Origin: FEN-1297 sp046705645
GTDB taxonomy: Bacteria; Bacteroidota; Ignavibacteria; Ignavibacteriales; Ignavibacteriaceae
Reading direction: 5' to 3'
DNA: 19,660 nucleotides
Assembly (NCBI GenBank): GCA_046705645.1
Contig: JBJKQE010000030.1
Coordinates: 1 to 19,660, forward strand
Below the pieces are notes generated by a model. That model made no database searches. It was not told where the DNA came from and saw nothing but the letters and a program-made list of their open reading frames with translations. The position numbers and the translations under genes are program-made. Shown here piece after piece: positions 8,929 to 16,293 of the stretch (the first letter of the stretch is position 1; every line of letters starts with the position of its first letter).

Positions 8929-9543
8929 TTACTGCTTTAAAGCTTTTTTGTAAACTTGCAAAACTTCTTTCCCTTTCCTGGTCTTAACTGAATTAATTTG
9001 CCTTGAAAAAAATTCGAGCTTAACGTGGTTTTTCGCTTGTTCATAAAAAGCACTATAATCTATATTAAAAGGCGGACCGCCTTCCCTACCGTCAACCGGA
9101 AACAAAATAGCAATCAATCTTCCTCCCGGCTTAATAAAGGAACAAATTTTTGCCAGGTATTCTTCGCGGCGTTCAGGATTTATTGCACAGTATGTAGTGT
9201 ATTCATAAACTACATCGAAATTTTCCGTAAATTCCTCACCCAAAGTAAATAAATTATCGGCCGTAAATTTAACATTTACATTTTCCTTCTCAGCTGATTC
9301 TTTAGCTTTGGAAACGGCATACTTCGAAAAATCAACAGCTGTAACATCAAAACCGGATTTTGCTGCAAATATGGCATCATGCCCGTATCCGCATCCGGTA
9401 ACCAGCAATTTACAAGGCTGTATGAATTCTTGCTTATTTATTATATCTACCCAGACAGGGTTGGGTTTTTTTAAATCCCAGCCGGTTGTTTTGTTAATGT
9501 ACAATTCATCCCAGTAGGTCGGTGTATCTAATATAGAAAACAT
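8929..9543 (-). CDS. TPMT-family (thiopurine/thiol S-methyltransferase-like) SAM methyltransferase
   Basis: 204 residues, a single class I SAM-dependent methyltransferase fold. The N-terminus YWDELYINKTTGWDL (10-24) followed by PNPVW (27-31) is the TPMT-family opening. Motif I is VTGCGYGHD (48-56), the acidic SAM-ribose site lies in VDFS (70-73), and YEYTTYCAINPERREEY (113-129) and FPVDGREGGPPF (148-159) are the typical TPMT-family substrate-side segments. Relatives methylate thiols, halides or selenium/tellurium compounds for detoxification, so the real substrate is open. It is the first gene of the minus-strand group and is divergent from the barrel gene at 9611, leaving only 67 bp for both promoters. 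The Shine-Dalgarno is weak (AAGTGA). Confidence 0.88.
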   Translation of the reverse strand: MFSILDTPTYWDELYINKTTGWDLKKPNPVWVDIINKQEFIQPCKLLVTGCGYGHDAIFAAKSGFDVTAVDFSKYAVSKAKESAEKENVNVKFTADNLFTLGEEFTENFDVVYEYTTYCAINPERREEYLAKICSFIKPGGRLIAILFPVDGREGGPPFNIDYSAFYEQAKNHVKLEFFSRQINSVKTRKGKEVLQVYKKALKQ

Positions 9544-9610
9544 AAATCACTTGATAATTTATAATCTTGGAATTATCTTAATAACAATCATTTCGAATAT
9601 AAAAAAGATT

Positions 9611-10261
9611 ATGAAATCTTTACTTTTAACAACAATATTACTAATTAGTTTTTTAAATGTAAATGCGCAGGGAATCGGGGAAATTGTTCCTCCCAAACCC
9701 CCGGAGAAATTTCCAAACAATGCATTAGGTGTTGATGTAATGTTCAGTGAAGGCGGATTCGGATTAGGAGGATTCTACAGACGCCAGCTTTCCGAAACGC
9801 TAACTGCATTTACGGATGTTTCATTTTCGGAAGCAACGGATCCCAGAGAATTTACATACGTCGACTATTTTGGAAACACATATACCGCCGGAAAAATAAA
9901 CAGAGCATTTTTAATTCCTTTAAATTTTGGACTTCAGTACAGATTGTTTGAAAACGTACTGACTGATAATCTCAGGCCGTACATCAATTTAGGTGTGGGA
10001 CCTTCTATAGTAATGACAACACCTTACGGCAAAAATATAGAATACTTCAGCTCTTTTAAATATGCTCACGCAAATTATGCATTAGGGGGTTATATCGGGT
10101 TTGGAGCAAACTTCGGAATAGACAAATCAAATTTAATAGGCATCAATTTAAGATATTACGTTATTCACCTTTTCAACAACGGTGTTGAAATTCTTAAAGG
10201 AAGAAGTGAAAAAGATTTAGGGGGATTTTTCCTTACTTTAAATTTAGGCACAATGTATTGA
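9611..10261 (+). CDS. Small outer-membrane beta-barrel protein
   Basis: The frame is open from an ATG at 9551, but the ATG at 9611 is preferred because it begins a textbook signal peptide (MKSLLLTTILLISFLNVNAQ, 1-20) with cleavage after AQ; the upstream 20 residues would give two hydrophobic blocks. The mature protein (about 196 residues) has a short proline-rich linker (VPPKPPEKFPNN) and then alternating strands: GFGLGGFYRRQL, LTAFTDVSF, RAFLIPLNFGLQYRL, RPYINLGVGPSIV, GGYIGFGANFGI, IGINLRYYVI, and the final strand GGFFLTLNLGTMY ending in an aromatic, as outer-membrane barrels do. It fits an 8-stranded porin-like/OmpA-like barrel. No clear Shine-Dalgarno. Its stop overlaps the next gene's TTG start. 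Function unknown beyond the fold. Confidence 0.82.
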   Translation: MKSLLLTTILLISFLNVNAQGIGEIVPPKPPEKFPNNALGVDVMFSEGGFGLGGFYRRQLSETLTAFTDVSFSEATDPREFTYVDYFGNTYTAGKINRAFLIPLNFGLQYRLFENVLTDNLRPYINLGVGPSIVMTTPYGKNIEYFSSFKYAHANYALGGYIGFGANFGIDKSNLIGINLRYYVIHLFNNGVEILKGRSEKDLGGFFLTLNLGTMY

Positions 10262-10992
10262 TTACTTCAATTCCTTTATTCAGCGGTTTCAAACAAGATG
10301 CATTTAAATTCCTCGGTCAGCTGGAGAAAGATAAAAATAACAATGTTGAGTGGTTTTCTGAAAATAGAGCCCGTTATCAGGAAAATATTGTAGACCCCGC
10401 AAAATCATTCGTAGCGGCAATAAGTCAATTCTTTAATCACTTAAATCCGGCAATAAGAACAGAACCGAAGTTTAATAAAACTCTCATGCGTATAAACAAA
10501 GAAATGAGATTTTCCAAAGGCGTACCGTACAAATCATTTTTCTTAATTCACTTCGGCAGATTCAAAATTGACAGCGAGTTTTATGTTTATCTTTACAAAG
10601 AAGGTATTCAATACGGCCTTTTCTTAAACAATTCGGATGGAAATGATTTATTCCTAAATAATAATTTGACTAAATACCGCAAAGAAATTATTAATGTCTG
10701 TAAAGTTTTCAAGATCAATAATAAATTCACTTTTTATGAGTTGCAAAAAACTCCCGAGCTTATAATTGCCTGTTTTAATGCAGCAAAAAGTTTTGATGTT
10801 TTATCAGGTATGAAATATATTCTTCTTGAAAAAGAAATTAAATTAAAAAATAAATTAATATACTCCCCGGATTTTTTAACCGAATCAATCAAAACATTTT
10901 CCAATTTATACCCCTTGTACTGCTTTGCAATTTCGCCAAATCCTTTAAAATTGATCGATGATTTTGAAGAGAGAATGGGTGTAGCTGTTTAA
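10258..10992 (+). CDS. DUF2461-family protein, TTG start coupled to the upstream stop
   Basis: 244 residues of the DUF2461 (TIGR02453-like) family. The N-terminal pattern is FLGQLEKDKNNNVEWFSENRARYQENIVDPAKSF, with the family's 'NNxxWFxxNRxxY...P' layout at about residues 18-50, and RINKEMRFSKGVPYKSFFLIHFG at about 78-100 corresponds to the 'RIxRDxRFSxxxxPYK' block. The start is a TTG at 10258-10260 whose last two bases form the TGA stop of the barrel gene (TTGA), so translation is most likely coupled. No biochemical function is firmly known for the family. It is predicted cytoplasmic, with no signal peptide or membrane segment. The coupling to an outer-membrane protein is odd and probably only reflects operon packing. 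Confidence 0.82.
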   Translation: MITSIPLFSGFKQDAFKFLGQLEKDKNNNVEWFSENRARYQENIVDPAKSFVAAISQFFNHLNPAIRTEPKFNKTLMRINKEMRFSKGVPYKSFFLIHFGRFKIDSEFYVYLYKEGIQYGLFLNNSDGNDLFLNNNLTKYRKEIINVCKVFKINNKFTFYELQKTPELIIACFNAAKSFDVLSGMKYILLEKEIKLKNKLIYSPDFLTESIKTFSNLYPLYCFAISPNPLKLIDDFEERMGVAV

Positions 10993-11101
10993 CTGTCCTA
11001 AGTTAAATTAACAAAATGAAAATATTTTAATATTTTATCTAAAATTTTTCGTTAATTAATTGTAGTAAATAAATTTAATAATCAATAAATTATAACCGAT
11101 T

Positions 11102-12565
11102 ATGATTATATATTTTTTACTATTAATAATTTTATCAAATATTATTATGGCTCAGGATATTGATTTTGCAAACAACATTTATTATAACTATCAAAATTAT
11201 AAAGAACAGACACTACAGAATAGAAGAATCAAGCACAAAGATATTTCAGTTTTAATTGATCGTTTAAAAAATAATCCGAAATTTGAAGTTACTATTGCAG
11301 GCACTTCGGCGGAAAAGCGTTCGATATACTTAATCAAAACAGGTACAGGACAAACCAAGATATTTTTATGGTCTCAAATGCACGGTGATGAATCTACAGC
11401 AACCATGGCAATATTCGATATATTTAATTTTTTATCCGCTAATGATTTTCTAAATGACTTTAAAAATAATCTGCTAAACAGTGTTACATTGTATTTTATG
11501 CCGATGGTAAACCCGGACGGTGCTGAAGTTTATCAAAGACGCAATAACTTTGATATAGATATTAATAGGGATGCAATTTCTCAACAGACTCCCGAGGGAA
11601 AAGTTTTAAGGGAAATGTTTGAGAGATTAAAAGCAGATTTTGGATTTAATCTGCACGATCAAAATACACATTACAGCGCTGGGCATAGTTTCAAGTCCGC
11701 AGCATTGTCGTTTCTTGCACCGGCAGAGAATTACGATAAAACATTTAGTACCGTAAGATCTGATGCAATGAAAGTAATTGGACAACTATACGGCATTCTT
11801 TCATCTTTTATACCGGGACATGTTGCCAAATATTCCGATGATTTTGAACCCCGCGCCTTCGGCGATAATTTTCAAAAATGGGGAATGAGTACAATCCTAA
11901 TTGAGTCGGGCGGCTGGACAGATGATACGGAAAAACAATTTATACGGAAGTTAAATTTTGTCGCTCTTCTTTGTGCATTTAAAAGCATTTCGGAAAAAAG
12001 CTTTAAGAACGAATCGCTGGAGATTTATAATATAATACCGTTTAATGAAGAAGACTTAATGGATCTAATTATCAGAAATGTTAAATACATTAAAAATGGA
12101 TCTGAATATTCATTTGACCTTGGAATTAATCGTTCTGAAGTGAATATCAACGGCTCGAATGATTTTTATTTTAAATCTGCCATTGAAGACTTAGGCGATC
12201 TCTCAGTGTTTTTCGGATATGAAGATTATAATTTTGAAGGAATGGAAATTTTGCCCGGCAAAACCTATCCTTTTAAATTCAATTCTTTTGATGAATTACA
12301 AAAATTTAATTTAAATGATCTGTACAAAGAAGGCTACACAAATGTAATATTAAATTCTCTAAACAATAATGACGGCTATAGTCCACTTGCTGTTAACATT
12401 ATTAAGAATAAAGATTATAAGGATGTAAATGATATTAAAGTAGGAGCGGTACCCAACTTTGTACTTAGGAAAAACGGAGAAGTAAAATATGTTATAATAA
12501 ATGGTTTTATTTATAATTTGGCAAATTCTATTGGAGAAATAAAGAACGCATTAATCCTGCATTGA
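11102..12565 (+). CDS. Secreted M14-family zinc carboxypeptidase
   Basis: 487 residues. A signal peptide covers 1-18 (MIIYFLLLIILSNIIMAQ). The M14 catalytic domain shows HGDE (H94, E97), NPDG (137-140), the substrate-binding NR pair (N155, R156), the third zinc ligand H185 in NLHDQ, and the catalytic glutamate E268 in ILIESGGW. So all active-site residues are present and a working periplasmic or exported metallocarboxypeptidase is expected. The last ~190 residues form an extra beta-rich region; residues 446-471 (KVGAVPNFVLRKNGEVKYVIINGFIY) look like the beta turn that closes amidohydrolase sandwiches. No T9SS sorting domain is seen. No Shine-Dalgarno; 109 bp separate it from the DUF2461 gene, enough for its own promoter. 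Confidence 0.9.
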   Translation: MIIYFLLLIILSNIIMAQDIDFANNIYYNYQNYKEQTLQNRRIKHKDISVLIDRLKNNPKFEVTIAGTSAEKRSIYLIKTGTGQTKIFLWSQMHGDESTATMAIFDIFNFLSANDFLNDFKNNLLNSVTLYFMPMVNPDGAEVYQRRNNFDIDINRDAISQQTPEGKVLREMFERLKADFGFNLHDQNTHYSAGHSFKSAALSFLAPAENYDKTFSTVRSDAMKVIGQLYGILSSFIPGHVAKYSDDFEPRAFGDNFQKWGMSTILIESGGWTDDTEKQFIRKLNFVALLCAFKSISEKSFKNESLEIYNIIPFNEEDLMDLIIRNVKYIKNGSEYSFDLGINRSEVNINGSNDFYFKSAIEDLGDLSVFFGYEDYNFEGMEILPGKTYPFKFNSFDELQKFNLNDLYKEGYTNVILNSLNNNDGYSPLAVNIIKNKDYKDVNDIKVGAVPNFVLRKNGEVKYVIINGFIYNLANSIGEIKNALILH

Positions 12566-12729
12566 AAATTAAATCCATTTAAAATATATATTGCAAAAGA
12601 TATATTGATTTGTTCACTTATCTGATAAAGATAATTTCTATTAAAATTTTAATATGAAACTTTTAATAATAATAACAGATTTTTTTAATATAGGATAAAG
12701 CAAATATTTAGGATGAAAGAAGGTGTGAT

Positions 12730-13188
12730 ATGTTTAATATAAAAAATATTTTATTGCCCACGGACTTCAGCAATTTATCGTTAACTGCAGCTTCTTATGC
12801 AATTGATATAGCTTCTCAATACGGAGCTAAAATACACTTACTAAATGTAATAGAAAAAAAACCGCCAATTTTAGCGATTCATGCAATAGACCTTTCAGAA
12901 GAAAAAATCATGAAATCGATTGAAGATGCAGCCAAAGAATCGTTGAAAAAAGCACTGGACAAGATAAATAAAAGCAAGAATGTTGAAATAAATTCTATTC
13001 TTCTAAAAGGTAATGATTATGAGGAAATTGTAAATTATTCACAGAAGCAAAATATTGATGTAATTGTTATCGCTACGCACGGAAGAACAGGACTTCTGCA
13101 TACTCTTGTCGGCAGTGTAGCTGAAAAAGTAATTCGTTATGCAAAATGCCCGGTATTAGTAATTACACCGACTGAAAAAGATAGATAA
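12730..13188 (+). CDS. Universal stress protein, UspA family
   Basis: 152 residues, one complete Usp domain. It begins NILLPTDFS with D12 at the adenine-binding position, has VIVIATHGRTG (111-121) and G128-S129 forming the nucleotide loop (G118-x9-G128-S), and closes with KCPVLVI (139-145). The first glycine of the G-x2-G-x9-G(S/T) pattern is Ala115, which is frequent in this family, so ATP binding is likely. Usp proteins accumulate under starvation or stress and act by binding nucleotides or partners; the specific role here is unknown. AAGGTG lies 4 nt before the ATG. The gene stands alone between the M14 peptidase and the zinc-ribbon gene. Confidence 0.93.
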   Translation: MFNIKNILLPTDFSNLSLTAASYAIDIASQYGAKIHLLNVIEKKPPILAIHAIDLSEEKIMKSIEDAAKESLKKALDKINKSKNVEINSILLKGNDYEEIVNYSQKQNIDVIVIATHGRTGLLHTLVGSVAEKVIRYAKCPVLVITPTEKDR

Positions 13189-13267
13189 TATAGATATTCA
13201 TAACTTGATTGTAGGTCTATTATTTTATAAATTAATGGTTCGAATTTTCGAAAAGGAAGGTTGAACG

Positions 13268-13648
13268 ATGGCACGAGTTAAGAATGTTGAGGTTTTTTGC
13301 CCGATTTGCAATGTAGTAAAAAAAATGGAATTAACAGGTCAGGTGTTGGGTGAAGGAAACGAAAATAAATATTGGGCTAAATGTAAAAAATGCAAGCAGA
13401 CTATGGTAATAAATATCGAAGAAGATGTAAAAGAAAACAAGGTGTCTTTAGAAGGAATTGAAAACGAAGACTGTACGGTATATGCACCGACAAAATCATT
13501 TGAAATCGGAGAATCTATTTATCATAAAAATTGGGACGATTTTGGAAAGGTGGTTTCAAAAGAAGTATTGTCTAACGGTCAAAGTTCAATTGCAGTTGAG
13601 TTTCAAAAATCCGGTTTAAAAAAACTAATTGAATCATTAACATTATAA
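13268..13648 (+). CDS. Small zinc-ribbon protein with C-terminal Tudor-like (UvrD-tail-like) domain
   Basis: 126 residues. The N-terminal half holds a four-cysteine zinc ribbon: C11 and C14 (FCPIC), then C39 and C42 (KCKKC). After a charged linker, residues about 76-122 (SFEIGESIYHKNWDDFGKVVSKE..., then SSIAVEFQKSGLKKL) resemble the small SH3/Tudor-like module found at the C-terminus of UvrD/PcrA helicases, which has the pattern 'GDxVxHxxFGxGxVxxV...V.F...G.KxL' and docks on RNA polymerase. The combination suggests a nucleic-acid or RNA-polymerase-associated factor; this is inference. Strong SD (AAGGAAGG) 7 nt before the ATG. It lies 25 bp ahead of rpsU, so the two are likely one transcript. 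Confidence 0.75.
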   Translation: MARVKNVEVFCPICNVVKKMELTGQVLGEGNENKYWAKCKKCKQTMVINIEEDVKENKVSLEGIENEDCTVYAPTKSFEIGESIYHKNWDDFGKVVSKEVLSNGQSSIAVEFQKSGLKKLIESLTL

Positions 13649-13660
13649 AAGCCAAAAAGA

Positions 13661-13667
13661 GAGGTGA
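13661..13667 (+). promoter_or_regulatory. Very strong Shine-Dalgarno GAGGTGA of rpsU
   Basis: Seven consecutive bases (GAGGTGA, in an AGAGAGGTGAGAT context) complementary to the 3' end of 16S rRNA, 6 nt before the TTG start at 13674. It is the longest anti-Shine-Dalgarno match I see in the window and fixes the start codon. In Bacteroidota, bS21 helps hide the anti-Shine-Dalgarno, and rpsU is one of the few genes with a strong SD, so this may be an autoregulatory site. Confidence 0.75.
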
Positions 13668-13673
13668 GATAAT

Positions 13674-13865
13674 TTGGTAGGTATTACTGTAGGTGAAAAC
13701 GAATCAATTGATAAAGCTCTTAGAAGATTTAAAAAGAAATATGAAAGGTCCGGTATTCTAAAAGAATATAAGAAAAGAACTTTTTTTGTTAAGCCTTCTA
13801 TAAAGAAACGTATGGAAAAGTTAAAAGCAGCCAGACGTGCACACCGAATTGATTTTATGGAGTAA
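13674..13865 (+). CDS. rpsU: 30S ribosomal protein bS21
   Basis: 63 residues, basic and helical, the normal length for bS21. ESIDKALRRFKKKYERSGILKEYKKR (about 10-35) is the conserved core, with F16-K-K-K-x-E/x-S-G-I-L and the Lys/Arg-rich C-terminal helix KPSIKKRMEKLKAARRAHR. bS21 binds late on the 30S platform next to the anti-Shine-Dalgarno and aids initiation. Start codon is TTG at 13674-13676, chosen from the strong SD 6 nt upstream and homology to the family N-terminus (xGITVxENESIDKAL). Followed 5 bp later by an intrinsic terminator. Probably co-transcribed with the zinc-ribbon gene just upstream. Confidence 0.95.
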   Translation: MVGITVGENESIDKALRRFKKKYERSGILKEYKKRTFFVKPSIKKRMEKLKAARRAHRIDFME

Positions 13866-13870
13866 GTTTT

Positions 13871-13893
13871 GCCCCTTTTTTAGGGGCTTTTTT
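13871..13893 (+). terminator. Intrinsic terminator after rpsU
   Basis: GCCCCT (13871-13876) pairs with AGGGGC (13882-13887) around a TTTTT loop, followed by a run of T to 13893. This is a textbook rho-independent terminator just after the rpsU stop. Its T-tract overlaps the stop codon of the converging LOG-family gene (13892-13894). The loop itself reads AAAAA on the other strand, so it is weaker in that direction. Confidence 0.88.
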
Positions 13894-14752
13894 ATTTCAA
13901 AGCAGCTCTCGGTTCCACAATCACAGATTCTTTTTTAGTCAAATAATGCTTATCGAAATGTTTAACAATATTATCGAAAGCTTCATCCACAGAATTGCAA
14001 AAAGTAAAATTATTCAGGTCCGATCTGTTTATAACTCCATTTTCAATTAAACCGTCAAAATTAATTATATTTCTCCAATATTTTTCATCATAGACAACTA
14101 ACAACAGCTTCTTCTTTATTTTACCTGTCTGTACCAATGTTAAAATTTCGAAAAATTCATCCATTGTCCCGAATCCGCCCGGAAATACTATCAAACACTT
14201 GGCTAAATAAGCAAACCAGAATTTTCTCATGAAGAAATAATGAAATTCAAAGCTTAATTCGGGAGAAACATATTTATTTACAAATTGTTCAAACGGTATG
14301 CTGATATTTAGCCCGATTGAATACCCACCTGCTTTGTTTGCTCCCCTATTTGCGGCTTCCATAATGCCCGGTCCTCCCCCAGTACAAATTATAAACCTGT
14401 TTGCAAAGGTTTCCAGATTCATTGACCATTCTGTCAGTCTTCTTGAAAGTTCTACAGCATCTTCATAATACCTGGACATACGAACCATATGCTGTGCTTT
14501 GCGTAATTCCTCCGCAAGTTTCGGTGTTGATTTGGGATTAATTGTTTTAAATTTATTTAATGCTGCCAGAGCTTCTTTCCTGGATTTTAATCTTGCCGAT
14601 CCGAAGAAAACAATGGTATCAATAATTTTATGTTTTTTAAATTCCTTTTGAGGTTCAAGAAATTCCGAGAGGATTCTTAATATTCGCGCATCGGAAGAAT
14701 TCAGAAATTCCAAATTCTCATAAGCTTTTAGGACAGTTCTTTTTTTAGCCAT
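13892..14752 (-). CDS. LOG-family protein (cytokinin riboside 5'-monophosphate phosphoribohydrolase-like)
   Basis: 286 residues. The two LOG signatures are present: GGGPGIMEAANRGA (125-138) and PGGFGTMDE (191-199), the PGGxGTxxE active-site motif. The N-terminal ~115 residues, before the Rossmann core, with GSAR (51-54) and a helical stretch, make it the longer bacterial type (TIGR00730-like). LOG enzymes split ribose 5-phosphate from nucleoside monophosphates such as AMP or N6-modified AMP; older annotation as 'lysine decarboxylase' is wrong for these. Start ATG at 14752 with no good SD. The gene converges on rpsU and is divergent from dacB across 219 bp. Physiological substrate unknown. Confidence 0.92.
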   Translation of the reverse strand: MAKKRTVLKAYENLEFLNSSDARILRILSEFLEPQKEFKKHKIIDTIVFFGSARLKSRKEALAALNKFKTINPKSTPKLAEELRKAQHMVRMSRYYEDAVELSRRLTEWSMNLETFANRFIICTGGGPGIMEAANRGANKAGGYSIGLNISIPFEQFVNKYVSPELSFEFHYFFMRKFWFAYLAKCLIVFPGGFGTMDEFFEILTLVQTGKIKKKLLLVVYDEKYWRNIINFDGLIENGVINRSDLNNFTFCNSVDEAFDNIVKHFDKHYLTKKESVIVEPRAALK

Positions 14753-14793
14753 TTACATTCCGCATAAATTATACAATAAACTTTTAATTGAAC

Positions 14794-14827
14794 GGTTTCC
14801 TTATGGTATAATGGAAGCCTTTTATTT
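14794..14827 (+). other. Terminator-like hairpin in the LOG/dacB divergent intergenic region
   Basis: GGTTTCC TTAT (14794-14804) pairs with ATAA (108-111 of 14700s) and GGAAGCC (14813-14819), with one bulged T (14812), one G-U pair and a GGT loop. That is an 11-bp stem followed on the plus strand by TTTTATTT (14820-14827), an intrinsic-terminator layout. No plus-strand gene ends nearby, so it could be an attenuator in a long dacB leader, the end of a short RNA, or a protein site. A TATAAT (14807-14812) lies in the loop side and could instead be a -10 element. Intergenic region 14753-14971 otherwise shows nothing definite. Confidence 0.45.
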
Positions 14828-14971
14828 CAATATGAAAATTTTATATTTGAAACGTTATGTTTTAAAATTTTTACAATTGATAAAATTTTCAAAAACTGCT
14901 TTTCATTGGATTTAAAAATAAGCAACTTAAAATAGATTACAAATTTTTTACTTCTTAAATATTCCCGGCAT

Positions 14972-16240
14972 ATGACTAAAAAAATATTATTGATTTTCTT
15001 ACTATTAATTTTTCAAATCTCTGCTTCTACCAAAGATGATATTAAGGAAAAGATTACCGATGTACTTAATAAATTACCGTCAAGTACTACAACGGCAATT
15101 TTAATTTATGACCCATTAACCCAGGATACGATATTCCATAATAATCATACATTATCCATGGTTCCGGCATCCAACACAAAACTTTTTACAACTGCAACTG
15201 CTCTATCTATTATGGGAGGTAATTATCAGCTGACGACAAAAATACTTAGTGATGACAAGGATATTAAGGACGGAATAATTAATGGAAATTTATATATAAA
15301 AGGATTTGGAAATTCAGTTTTTACAACTGACGACCTTATTGAAATGGTAAGATCTTTAAAAAAAATGGGAATTAAAAAAATTACCGGATATATTATTGGT
15401 GATGATTCTTATTTTGATGAACTTTATACGCGTGCCGATTGGATAAATGATGAAGCTCCTAATATTAAACTTCCCCCTATTTCCGCCCTGGTTATTGATA
15501 GAAATAGAATAATAGAACACAGAACAATTAGATACAGGCGAAGAGGGCATTTTAGGAGAAGAGTAGTTACATATCGAAAATTCATCGATAATCCTCCTTT
15601 ATACATAGCCAAACTTCTAAGAGAAAAATTGATAAAGGAAGGAATTAAAGTTTTAAAAGGAGCCAAAAAAGGAATAACGCCTCCGGGCGCCGAGACACTA
15701 ACCGAATCTAAAATTCTGTTGAAAGACTTGGTTCAAAGAATTAATAAACACAGCGATAATTTTTTGGCAGAATGTTTATTTAAAACATTAGGTGCTGTTG
15801 CAACAGGTGAACAAGGGAATTCATTTTACTCAACCCAAACTATTGTAAAATTTCTTAAAGATAACGGAATTTATGCAAACGGCACTGTTGTAGTTGACGG
15901 TTCGGGTATTTCGAGATTTGATTTAGTCACCGTAGGTGCAATAGTCGGCTTACTGCAGAAAATGTATTTCGACACTACAAACTTTGAGGATTTTTATAAT
16001 TCTCTTAGTATAGCCGGAGTTGACGGTACTTTAAGAGACCGGATGATAGGAAGTTCTGCGGAAAATGACTTTCACGGTAAAACCGGAACTCTGAACGGCG
16101 TTTCTTCATTATCGGGTTATTTGAAAACTACTAAAGGTGAAGATTTGATCGTTAGTATAATTTTCGATTTTAAAAACGGCAGGACTTCAATGTATCGGGG
16201 AGCAGAAAACAAGATTGTCGAAATTCTTACAAACTGGTAA
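14972..16240 (+). CDS. dacB: D-alanyl-D-alanine carboxypeptidase/endopeptidase, PBP4 type (peptidase S13)
   Basis: 422 residues. A signal peptide covers about 1-19 (MTKKILLIFLLLIFQISAS). The three penicillin-binding motifs are present: SxxK as S67-N-T-K70 (in PASNTKLFTT), SxN as S261-D-N263 (KHSDNFLAE) and KTG at 370-372 (HGKTGTLNGVSS). The enzyme trims the terminal D-Ala or cuts D-Ala-mDAP crosslinks of peptidoglycan in the periplasm. It is shorter than E. coli DacB (about 480), and the region that normally forms the inserted domain carries an Arg-rich stretch (R184-R202, 'RTIRYRRRGHFRRR'), unusual for a periplasmic enzyme. ATG at 14972 follows CCCGGCAT with no SD. Converges on secG through a shared terminator. 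Confidence 0.93.
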   Translation: MTKKILLIFLLLIFQISASTKDDIKEKITDVLNKLPSSTTTAILIYDPLTQDTIFHNNHTLSMVPASNTKLFTTATALSIMGGNYQLTTKILSDDKDIKDGIINGNLYIKGFGNSVFTTDDLIEMVRSLKKMGIKKITGYIIGDDSYFDELYTRADWINDEAPNIKLPPISALVIDRNRIIEHRTIRYRRRGHFRRRVVTYRKFIDNPPLYIAKLLREKLIKEGIKVLKGAKKGITPPGAETLTESKILLKDLVQRINKHSDNFLAECLFKTLGAVATGEQGNSFYSTQTIVKFLKDNGIYANGTVVVDGSGISRFDLVTVGAIVGLLQKMYFDTTNFEDFYNSLSIAGVDGTLRDRMIGSSAENDFHGKTGTLNGVSSLSGYLKTTKGEDLIVSIIFDFKNGRTSMYRGAENKIVEILTNW

Positions 16241-16242
16241 TT

Positions 16243-16275
16243 AAAGCCTCGAATTTAATTACAGTTCGAGGCTTT
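16243..16275. terminator. Bidirectional terminator hairpin between dacB and secG
   Basis: AAAGCCTCGAA (16243-16253) and TTCGAGGCTTT (16265-16275) form a perfect 11-bp stem with an 11-nt loop. It sits 2 bp past the dacB stop and 18 bp past the secG stop, so it can serve both converging genes. The TTT/AAA ends of the stem act as short U-tracts in either direction. Confidence 0.8.
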
Positions 16276-16293
16276 CAAATAGAATCCAAAATT

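Noticed and set aside
9551..9610. Upstream ATG extending the small barrel protein by 20 residues
   Set aside because: The extension would put a second hydrophobic block before a perfect signal peptide; the ATG at 9611 is the better start.
12583..12606. AATATAT/ATATATT inverted repeat after the M14 gene
   Set aside because: Purely A/T, 7 bp, and expected by chance in this composition.
14842..14849. TATATTTG, a match to the Bacteroidota -7 box TAnnTTTG, upstream of dacB
   Set aside because: No matching TTTG -33 box at the right spacing, so it is not reported as a promoter.
15356..15666. Two overlapping minus-strand frames inside dacB
   Set aside because: Shadows of the dacB coding frame, with no SD and no family likeness.
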